Below, piece by piece: positions 58,041-64,000 of a DNA stretch of 64,000 nt. Source of the stretch: Lacibacter cauensis. GTDB lineage: Bacteria; Bacteroidota; Bacteroidia; Chitinophagales; Chitinophagaceae. A program made the position numbers and the translations under genes. The notes under the pieces are model-generated. The model did no database searches. It saw nothing but the letters and a program-made list of their open reading frames with translations, and was not told the DNA's origin. How positions within the stretch are numbered: position 1 is the first letter of the stretch; every line of letters begins with the position of its first letter. Location of the stretch: positions 806,001 to 870,000 of the forward strand of contig NZ_VLLE01000003.1 of the NCBI RefSeq assembly GCF_007830055.1, given 5' to 3'.

Positions 58041-59126
58041 CTAACCCTTTTTCTTCACCACAGGTTTCTTCTTTACTTCCGGTAATTCAGAAACTTTCGG
58101 ATAAATATCTTTCATGCCATCTTCGCCATAAAAGCGCATCAGCAGCTGAATACTTTCGCTAAGTATAGCATATCGATTACTGTTGAAGAGTTGCATCTTC
58201 TCCTTTGGTAAACGCAGGCTAAATGTATTGTTGCCCGCCAGTACCGCATCAAAATTCGGGTTCAGCTGATTGAAGTATAACAGATCCACCATCAGGTTTT
58301 TTGCCATCACTACCGAACTGAATTTTCCGGCTATCACCTGCACATCAATATTCGGATCTGTTTTTTCCGGGGCAAATTCGGCAGGCTGTTGTTGTTTGCC
58401 ATCGTTTACAACAGTTGTAACGCCGCCTTTTCCTTCCATGATGTAATGCGTAGCAATAAATTTCTTTACGTGGTTACGGCTCTCTTCAGGCAAATGATAT
58501 TGCAGCTTCCAGAAATCTCTGCTGCCGCTTTTCTTAATGGCGCTATACACACGTCCTGGTCCGCCGTTATAGGCTGCAATTACCAGTAACCAATCATTGA
58601 GGTCGTTATAAAGCGTGGTGAGATATTTTGCGGCTGCATGTGTGCTGCGGAAATAGTCGGTGCGTTCATCAATCCAGCCGTTTACATTCAATCCATATTC
58701 TTTGGCTGTGTAAGGCATAAACTGCCATGGTCCACGTGCACCAACCCAGCTGGTCGCATTGGTGTTCAAGCCGCTTTCAATAACGGCCAGGTATTTTAAT
58801 TCATGTGGTAAACCATATTGTGTAAGCACATTATCAATCAGTGTAAAGTAAGGTGTGCCCCAGCTCTTCATTTTTTGCAGATTCTTACCGTGCCGGTCGA
58901 GATAGTCTTGTATAAAACCCCATGCCTGCGGATGGATCTGTGCATCGTACGCATTGGTACTGTTGAACTCTTTGTTTACAAACAGCGATTTGAATCCATA
59001 ATTTTCTACATTACCCTGTTGAGTAGCAATGCCGGTATCTGCTGCTGAACCTTTTGCAGTAGTTGTTTGCGCAAAGGAGCCAACTACAAATAGAATAAAT
59101 GAAAGTGTAATGATTAATTTTTGCAT
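58041..59126 (-). CDS. Membrane-bound lytic murein transglycosylase (MltD-like)
   Basis: This 361-residue periplasmic protein has a signal peptide ending near residue 20 (FVVGSFAQ), an SLT lysozyme-like domain at about 95-215 with the catalytic Glu in LAVIESGLNTNATSWVGARGPWQFMPYTA, and a C-terminal LysM-less tail with charged end (VKKKPVVKKKG). It cleaves peptidoglycan glycan strands with formation of anhydro-muramic acid. The long upstream extension of the frame is rejected because the signal peptide begins at ATG 59126. It is 10 bases downstream of gatA on the same strand. Confidence 0.87.
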   Translation of the reverse strand: MQKLIITLSFILFVVGSFAQTTTAKGSAADTGIATQQGNVENYGFKSLFVNKEFNSTNAYDAQIHPQAWGFIQDYLDRHGKNLQKMKSWGTPYFTLIDNVLTQYGLPHELKYLAVIESGLNTNATSWVGARGPWQFMPYTAKEYGLNVNGWIDERTDYFRSTHAAAKYLTTLYNDLNDWLLVIAAYNGGPGRVYSAIKKSGSRDFWKLQYHLPEESRNHVKKFIATHYIMEGKGGVTTVVNDGKQQQPAEFAPEKTDPNIDVQVIAGKFSSVVMAKNLMVDLLYFNQLNPNFDAVLAGNNTFSLRLPKEKMQLFNSNRYAILSESIQLLMRFYGEDGMKDIYPKVSELPEVKKKPVVKKKG

Positions 59127-59136
59127 GGATAACAAC

Positions 59137-60579
59137 TTACCCTGCTTTATACGTTTGCATAAACGTATGTGCAAGACGAAGCAAAGATACTTCATCGAAG
59201 TGCTTGGTCATCATTTGTAAACCAAATGGTAAACCATTGCTATGCTGAAAGAGGGGAATTGATAAGCCGGGAATACCAACCAGGTTGGCAAACACGGTAT
59301 AAATATCAGCAAGGTACATTTCAACCGGGTTGCTGTTCTTTTCACCAATTTTAAAAGCGGTAGAAGGCGATACAGGCATCAGCAAAACATCTACTTCACT
59401 GAAAACCAGTTTTGTTTGTTCAAATAATTTACGACGAACTTGCTGTGCCTTGGTATAATAAGCATCGTAATAACCGGCGCTCAACACAAAAGTACCCAGC
59501 ATAATACGGCGTTGTACTTCCTTGCCAAATCCTTCGGAACGATTGGCCGAATAAAATTCCGTTAATTCTTCTTTTACAGGTGTAGCCTGGTAGCCATAGC
59601 GCACACCATCAAAACGGGAAAGGTTACTGCTGGCTTCAGCAGTTGTTAGCACATAATAAGTTGGAACGATATAGTCGATGAGATCGAACTCCAGTTCTTT
59701 TACCTGGTATCCATCCTGCTTCAGCTGTGCAATAAATGCAAGATGCGATGAACGGATTTCTTCATCCAATCCTTCGTGCTGCAGGGTTTGTTTGAAATAA
59801 CCGATTACGGGTTTGGTAGACGCAGAAGTCAATTCCTCAGCATAGGAGGGAACAGGCAAGGTTGAGACCGTAGCATCATACTCATCTTCTCCGGCAATAA
59901 CCGAAAGTACCAAAGCGGCATCTTCTACATTGTTTGCAAGAATGCCAATCTGGTCGAAGCTTGAACCGTAGGCAATCAATCCATGACGGCTGACACGGCC
60001 ATAGGTGGGCTTTACACCAACAATACCGCAGAAGTCGGCTGGCTGCCGAACAGAACCTCCGGTATCGCTTCCCAAGCTAACCATACAAAGGTGTGCCTGT
60101 ACTGCTACCGCCGATCCACCCGATGATCCACCTGGTACTCGACTTTCATCAATTTTATTACGCACAGGTCCAAAGGCAGATTTCTCGTTACTGCTGCCCA
60201 TTGCAAATTCATCGCAGTTATTAATACCGATGATAATAGCATCTTCGGCTACTAATTTTTGAACGGCGGTAGAATTATAGATAGAATGAAAACCTTTCAG
60301 GATGTTTGAAGAGGCAGAAAGCGGATGTTGTTCCCATGCAATTACATCTTTAATGGTTACAACTACACCATGCAATTTTCCGGTTGATGTTCCCGCTTTT
60401 CGTTTTGCATCGAGCAGTTCAGCCCGTTGTCTTGCTTCTTGCGGGAACACGGCAACTAACGCATTTAAATGCTCTTGTCGTTCTATTTGTTGCAAATAGA
60501 ATTCAACGGCTTCTTTACAGGAGGTTGTGCCTGCAAAAAGTTGCTGTTGATATGCGTTTATGGATGCGAAAGGATACAA
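59137..60579 (-). CDS. gatA: Aspartyl/glutamyl-tRNA amidotransferase subunit A
   Basis: The 480-residue amidase-signature enzyme has catalytic Lys in VVTIKDVIAW near residue 76, the Ser-cisSer region GGSSGGSAVAV near 152 and LGSDTGGSVRQPADFCG near 172. As GatA it supplies ammonia from glutamine to GatB, which converts Glu-tRNA(Gln) or Asp-tRNA(Asn). gatB and gatC are not in the window, which is usual in this phylum. It is followed by the lytic transglycosylase at 10 bases, and the two may be co-transcribed. Start ATG 60579. Confidence 0.92.
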   Translation of the reverse strand: MYPFASINAYQQQLFAGTTSCKEAVEFYLQQIERQEHLNALVAVFPQEARQRAELLDAKRKAGTSTGKLHGVVVTIKDVIAWEQHPLSASSNILKGFHSIYNSTAVQKLVAEDAIIIGINNCDEFAMGSSNEKSAFGPVRNKIDESRVPGGSSGGSAVAVQAHLCMVSLGSDTGGSVRQPADFCGIVGVKPTYGRVSRHGLIAYGSSFDQIGILANNVEDAALVLSVIAGEDEYDATVSTLPVPSYAEELTSASTKPVIGYFKQTLQHEGLDEEIRSSHLAFIAQLKQDGYQVKELEFDLIDYIVPTYYVLTTAEASSNLSRFDGVRYGYQATPVKEELTEFYSANRSEGFGKEVQRRIMLGTFVLSAGYYDAYYTKAQQVRRKLFEQTKLVFSEVDVLLMPVSPSTAFKIGEKNSNPVEMYLADIYTVFANLVGIPGLSIPLFQHSNGLPFGLQMMTKHFDEVSLLRLAHTFMQTYKAG

Positions 60580-60637
60580 AAGGGAGATCGCTTCAAAAAA
60601 GTTGAAGTGTAAGAATCAAATCGAAAGGGGTAATCGA

Positions 60638-60847
60638 TTACTGTTTGTTCTGAGGAGTTTCAGTTGTGCTTTCCTCTATCTCCTTACGTACAGTATTCTT
60701 GGCATCGTTAAATTCACGGATACCTTTACCCAAGCCTTTCATCAGTTCAGGAATTTTACGACCTCCGAAAAGGAGCAAAATAATAATGGCAATAATGATG
60801 ATTTCCTGCGTACCGAGAACACCAAGCAATATGGGTTGAAAATTCAT
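60638..60847 (-). CDS. tatA: Twin-arginine translocase subunit TatA/TatE
   Basis: This 69-residue protein starts at ATG 60847. It has a single transmembrane helix ([14 protein letters not shown], residues about 16-29), followed by the amphipathic helix with the [20 protein letters not shown] signature and a polar acidic tail. It is the pore-forming component of the Tat pathway. A promoter box is at 60869-60876. It is not beside tatC. The eight-codon upstream extension would run into the promoter and is rejected. Confidence 0.92.
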   Translation of the reverse strand: MNFQPILLGVLGTQEIIIIAIIILLLFGGRKIPELMKGLGKGIREFNDAKNTVRKEIEESTTETPQNKQ

Positions 60848-60868
60848 GATCAAAAATTTAAAGGAACA

Positions 60869-60876
60869 CAAAGTTA
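60869..60876 (-). promoter_or_regulatory. -7 box of tatA
   Basis: Perfect TAACTTTG on the minus strand, 21 bases before the tatA ATG. Confidence 0.6.
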
Positions 60877-60911
60877 CAGTTATTTATAACTCGGGCTTTG
60901 AAACAATTTGA

Positions 60912-60943
60912 TAAAAAAAACCTTCCGGAGAGGGAAGGTTTCA
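60912..60943 (-). terminator. Terminator of the 41-residue lipoprotein gene
   Basis: AAACCTTCC and GGAAGGTTT pair around a 6-base loop; the minus transcript continues with a U-run. Confidence 0.85.
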
Positions 60944-60966
60944 ACATTTTTATGAAAGTCTGCAAA

Positions 60967-61092
60967 TTAGCGAATGTAATTTTTGCCGCATTTGCCTGCT
61001 TTGCCATTGGCTGCCTGGTAAGGAGTAATACCCCTGTTACAAGACATTAAAAAGAAAGCGACAACTGCAAGAGCTACTAATACCTTTTTCAT
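60967..61092 (-). CDS. Tiny lipoprotein (41 residues)
   Basis: A complete short gene encodes 41 residues. The N-terminal signal MKKVLVALAVVAFFLMSC has a lipobox LMSC, so Cys18 should be lipidated. The mature part NRGITPYQAANGKAGKCGKNYIR is only 24 residues and carries one further Cys. Small lipoproteins with a similar tail occur in Chitinophagaceae as far as I recall, but their role is unknown. It is between rplS and tatA on the minus strand and is bounded by terminators on both sides (60912-60943 and 61215-61245), so it is transcribed alone. It is too short to appear in ordinary gene lists. Confidence 0.8.
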   Translation of the reverse strand: MKKVLVALAVVAFFLMSCNRGITPYQAANGKAGKCGKNYIR

Positions 61093-61214
61093 GACCGGAA
61101 CAACTGATTTAGTTAATAAATAGAGTTACGATTCTTTCAAAAGGTATGGAATTACAAACAAGCAATGCTTGCCCGGGAGCATAAATATAACGCAAAGGCC
61201 TGGTATATTCATAT

Positions 61215-61245
61215 AAAAAGGGGAAAGATTTCTTTCCCCTTTTTA
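61215..61245 (-). terminator. Terminator of rplS
   Basis: AAAAAGGGGAAAG and CTTTCCCCTTTTT pair around ATTT. It works in both directions, as both sides have T or A runs. Confidence 0.88.
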
Positions 61246-61267
61246 AGTATTGTGATAATCTTTTGGA

Positions 61268-61621
61268 TTATTTCATGCGCTTTTCCTTGATACGTGCGCT
61301 CTTACCGCTTCTTTCACGGAGGTAGAACAGTTTAGCACGGCTAACCTTACCAACCTTGTTGAGTTCAATTGACTCAACGTTAGGAGAGTTTACAGGGAAG
61401 GTACGCTCAACACCAACACCATCAGAGATCTTACGAACTGTAAATGATGCAGTTGCACCCTGGCCCTGACGCTTGATTACATCGCCACGGAAACCCTGGA
61501 TACGCTCTTTACCACCTTCAACGATTTTATAGTTAACAGTAACATTATCACCAGCTTTAAAGTTGGGATGTTGTTTTCCTGCAGTTAATTGCTCATGTAC
61601 AAATGCAACAGCGGCGTTCAT
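61268..61621 (-). CDS. rplS: 50S ribosomal protein L19
   Basis: The 117-residue L19 of the large subunit has the family core [64 protein letters not shown] and the C-terminal [20 protein letters not shown]. Length is typical. It is preceded by a perfect TACCTTTG box (61643-61650) and followed by a strong terminator, so it is transcribed alone, unlike the rpsP-rimM-trmD-rplS operon of many bacteria. Confidence 0.97.
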   Translation of the reverse strand: MNAAVAFVHEQLTAGKQHPNFKAGDNVTVNYKIVEGGKERIQGFRGDVIKRQGQGATASFTVRKISDGVGVERTFPVNSPNVESIELNKVGKVSRAKLFYLRERSGKSARIKEKRMK

Positions 61622-61642
61622 AACTCTTAATTTTTAGGACGG

Positions 61643-61650
61643 CAAAGGTA
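61643..61650 (-). promoter_or_regulatory. -7 box of rplS
   Basis: Perfect TACCTTTG on the minus strand, 21 bases before the start codon. Confidence 0.6.
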
Positions 61651-61745
61651 AGGGGTTTTTGTAGTAAATGGTAATTTGTTCGCAGGAATTTGGAAAAAAA
61701 GTTCAGACAATATTTCCGATCACTAATTACCAGTTGCTTTCAGTC

Positions 61746-63305
61746 TTATCTCGCCACGTTTACAGCTCTTTTTTCTCTGATAACGGTTACTTTAATCTGG
61801 CCAGGATAAACCATTTCGGTCTGAATTTTCTGCGCCATTTCAAAGCTCAGCTTGTCCGATTCTGCATCGGTAACCTTCTCTGCTTCTACGATTACACGCA
61901 ACTCACGACCGGCCTGGATAGCGTAAGCCTTTTCAACACCAGGATAGCCCATTGCCAGGCTTTCAAGATCTTTAATACGCTGCAGGTACTGCTGCATAAT
62001 TTCACGGCGTGCACCCGGTCTTGCACCACTAATGGCATCGCAAGCTTGGACAATCGGAGAAATAACATACTGCATTTCCATTTCATCGTGGTGGGCACCA
62101 ATGGCATTGACAACTGCAGGGTTTTCACCGTACTTCTCAGCCAGTTTAGCACCGAGCAATGCGTGGCTCAGTTCAGTTTCTTCGTCTGGTACTTTACCAA
62201 TATCGTGTAAAAGACCGGCACGTTTAGCCAGCTTTGGATTCAAACCAAGTTCAGAAGCCATGATGGCACAAAGGTTCGCTGTTTCACGGCTGTGCATTAA
62301 CAGGTTTTGACCGTAAGAAGAACGGAAACGCATACGGCCTACCATGCGGATCAGCTCTTTATGCATGCCATGAATGCCGAGTTCAATAACAGTACGCTCG
62401 CCAATTTCCATTACCTGCTCTTCCAGTTGCTTACGGGTTTTTTCCACCACTTCCTCAATACGGGCAGGGTGAATACGACCATCGGCCACCAAACGCTGTA
62501 AGCTCAAACGGGCTACTTCACGGCGAAGCGGATCGAAAGAAGATAACAGAATCGCCTCAGGCGTATCATCAACAATCAGGTCAACGCCTGTCGCTGCTTC
62601 AATCGCACGGATGTTACGGCCTTCACGACCGATGATCTGACCTTTTATTTCATCGCTTTCAAGGTTGAAAACGGTTACTGTATTTTCAATAGTCTGTTCT
62701 GCTGCAGTACGCTGAATTGTTTGGATGACAATCTTACGTGCTTCCTTACCGGCTTTGAGCTTGGCATCTTCAATAATTTCCTGTTGCAATACCAGTGCAC
62801 GGGTCTGTGCCTCCTGCTTCAGACTTTCTACCAATTGATTTTTGGCTTCTTCTGCGCTAAGACCAGCAATTTTTTCGAGGCGGCGGATATGCTCCTCCTG
62901 GTGTTTCTCCAGTTCGGTACGCTTTAGGTTCACCACTTCGATCTGGCGGTTGAGGTTTTCTTTGATAGCCTCGTTTTCTTTAATCTGCTTATCGAGGTTA
63001 GCTTCCTTCTGGTTAATGGATTGTTCTTTCTGGCGGGCACGGTTCTCGCTTTCGCTGATTTTGCGGTTGCGTTCCATCACGTCACGGTCGTGATCAGCCT
63101 TCAGTTGAACAAACTTTTCTTTTGCCTCGAGTTCTTTTTCTTTCCGGATGGTTTCGGCCCGGATGCCTGCTTCTTTAATAATGGATTGTGCCTGTGCTTC
63201 GGCTTCTTCTACCTGCTTTTGTGTGTTTTTAGCAAAGATGAATTTTCCTGCTACCACCCCTATGAGGAGTGCTACAATACCAATTATAACATAAATGAGT
63301 TCCAT
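61746..63305 (-). CDS. rny: Ribonuclease Y
   Basis: The 519-residue endoribonuclease initiates mRNA decay at the membrane. It has an N-terminal transmembrane helix (residues 1-22), a long coiled coil to about 200, a KH RNA-binding domain (about 210-275, with [29 protein letters not shown]) and an HD metal domain (about 330-425, with [29 protein letters not shown]). All parts are intact. It is followed by rplS on the same strand (124 bases) and preceded by zapA. Confidence 0.95.
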   Translation of the reverse strand: MELIYVIIGIVALLIGVVAGKFIFAKNTQKQVEEAEAQAQSIIKEAGIRAETIRKEKELEAKEKFVQLKADHDRDVMERNRKISESENRARQKEQSINQKEANLDKQIKENEAIKENLNRQIEVVNLKRTELEKHQEEHIRRLEKIAGLSAEEAKNQLVESLKQEAQTRALVLQQEIIEDAKLKAGKEARKIVIQTIQRTAAEQTIENTVTVFNLESDEIKGQIIGREGRNIRAIEAATGVDLIVDDTPEAILLSSFDPLRREVARLSLQRLVADGRIHPARIEEVVEKTRKQLEEQVMEIGERTVIELGIHGMHKELIRMVGRMRFRSSYGQNLLMHSRETANLCAIMASELGLNPKLAKRAGLLHDIGKVPDEETELSHALLGAKLAEKYGENPAVVNAIGAHHDEMEMQYVISPIVQACDAISGARPGARREIMQQYLQRIKDLESLAMGYPGVEKAYAIQAGRELRVIVEAEKVTDAESDKLSFEMAQKIQTEMVYPGQIKVTVIREKRAVNVAR

Positions 63306-63445
63306 TGTTGATGTGGGGTTTGTTTTCTTTCTGCAAATCGTTCCTTTCTATGGCTTTATACATATACATAGCGGGACAATAGTGGCGAAAATACAGAAAA
63401 AAAGAAAGCATACCGACGTAATACAGCCCGAGCGGAGAATATGGC

Positions 63446-63748
63446 TTACGATTGCAGCAGCTGATCTATTTGCAGTTCGAGTTTTTTCAAGGCTTCTTCT
63501 GCATCGGCAGCGTTGGCTGAAGCTGGGGTATTGCCCGTTTTGGCGCTCACTTCAGTAGCATACCATATCAACACCATTGCAACATAATCCTGCATGTCTT
63601 TGCCGGCAAAGCTGGTTTTGTATTCAATTATTTTTTCATTGATGATTTTAACCGTTTTGCGAACATGTTCTTCATGCTCGCTGCTTACTTTAATACGGTA
63701 GCTGCGGTCGCCAATAACAATGTTTATGGGAATTAATGATTCCATCAT
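63446..63748 (-). CDS. zapA: Cell division protein ZapA
   Basis: This 100-residue ZapA bundles FtsZ filaments at the Z-ring. The family core is INIVIGDRSYRIKVSSEHEEHVRKTVKIINEKI with a C-terminal coiled coil (AEEALKKLELQIDQLLQS). Length is typical. Start MMES leaves a one-codon ambiguity. It lies upstream of rny on the same strand, 140 bases away; that gap was inspected for a 6S-like RNA, and nothing convincing was seen. Confidence 0.9.
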   Translation of the reverse strand: MMESLIPINIVIGDRSYRIKVSSEHEEHVRKTVKIINEKIIEYKTSFAGKDMQDYVAMVLIWYATEVSAKTGNTPASANAADAEEALKKLELQIDQLLQS

Positions 63749-63867
63749 ACCAAAATAAGGCTAAGTTTTTATATATTCGAAACTCGTAAAAAAGTTCCCT
63801 TATCTGTTTTGTTGCATACTTTTTGAGAAGCACTGCTTATCACTTACCTCAAACCAGGATCAAAACA

Positions 63868-64000
63868 ATGTTTGCAAAAGTTAAACCACAAGTGTTTATC
63901 GATACACTTACGTTGGAACTTTCGTCACCGGAACGGAAAGCAATAAAAGCAGTACTGAAAGATGAAGGTGGAGCTGTATGTCGCCATCTCGAATCAGAAG
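63868..64000 (+). CDS. Unknown protein, cut by the right window edge
   Basis: Only the first 44 codons are visible, starting MFAKVKPQVFIDTL and continuing through LSSPERKAIKAVLKDEG. No family can be told from this. It is divergent from zapA, and the gap between them is 119 bases. A TTATCTGTTTTG stretch about 60 bases ahead may be part of a promoter but does not match the -7 consensus well. Confidence 0.5.
   Translation, partial: MFAKVKPQVFIDTLTLELSSPERKAIKAVLKDEGGAVCRHLESE

Noticed and set aside
63306-63445. Gap between rny and zapA considered as a 6S-type RNA
   Set aside because: No long closing stem with an open central bubble was seen, and no clear promoter or terminator.

Overview
The window is a chromosomal segment of a Bacteroidota bacterium, most likely of the class Chitinophagia (Chitinophagaceae-like). 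Four things point there: a fused LpxC-FabZ protein, type IX secretion genes (PorX and a PorT-like barrel beside ubiE), repeated -7 promoter boxes of the form TAnnTTTG, and tandem clpP genes between tig and clpX. Placement below class level is inference from gene content. Almost all genes look intact; the one apparent frameshift is at the left edge.

Layout. (1) 1-438: start of an ABC exporter, reading left off the window. (2) 651-12888: a surface-polysaccharide locus. Three plus-strand genes (two GT2 glycosyltransferases and an O-antigen-ligase-like protein) converge on a tightly packed seven-gene minus-strand operon: GT4, coiled-coil protein, GT32 with a long coiled coil, GT2-GT4 fusion, GT4-GT2 fusion, ABC permease, ABC ATPase. 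A further GT2 follows comM just upstream. The central part is visibly AT-richer than its surroundings. (3) 13865-25459: housekeeping and envelope genes (comM/yifB, a nitrilase-like protein, a short MutS-family ATPase, dihydroorotase, a Wzi/RemB-like barrel, porT-like, ubiE, engB, an OmpR-type regulator, a GroES-like protein, a lipoprotein). (4) 25734-35468: HerA-like ATPase, a HEPN-like gene behind recQ, a four-helix-bundle protein, copper P-type ATPase, tsaE, alanine dehydrogenase, and an IS200/RAYT-type transposase flanked by inverted REP-like hairpins. (5) 35499-46639: cupin, the lipid A block (ABC ATPase, lpxA, lpxC-fabZ, lpxD), HD phosphohydrolase, porX, metallo-hydrolase, HhH protein, acyl-CoA dehydrogenase. 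(6) 46861-51403: clpX, two clpP genes, tig and tRNA-Leu. (7) 51573-64000: ppGpp synthetase/hydrolase, purA, a very acidic protein, pabB, an orphan gene, lytic transglycosylase, gatA, tatA, a 41-residue lipoprotein, rplS, rny, zapA and the start of another gene.

How the parts fit. The lipid A genes make the anchor, the ABC pair and glycosyltransferases probably make and export a long glycan, and the O-antigen ligase may join glycan to the lipid A core. In this phylum type IX cargo is often attached to such a surface glycan, so porX and the porT-like gene nearby are consistent with one envelope programme. The tig-clpP-clpP-clpX cluster is a protein-quality module.

Non-coding structure is the most unusual aspect. 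Several families of short intergenic words recur as inverted pairs between genes: the ATAGAAACGCAGATGACGC type, the AATGAAAAATGA type, the GGTTTAAGG type, the CTGGCGCA...TGTGCCTGAA type, and REP-like GGCTCCGTAGGAGCC hairpins. One repeat pair lies inside the copA reading frame. The strongest candidates for something new are the coiled-coil/GT32 pair as a possible glycan-length ruler, the REP/transposase unit, the copA repeat insertion, the HepT-like motif protein behind recQ, and a possible short RNA near 25600.
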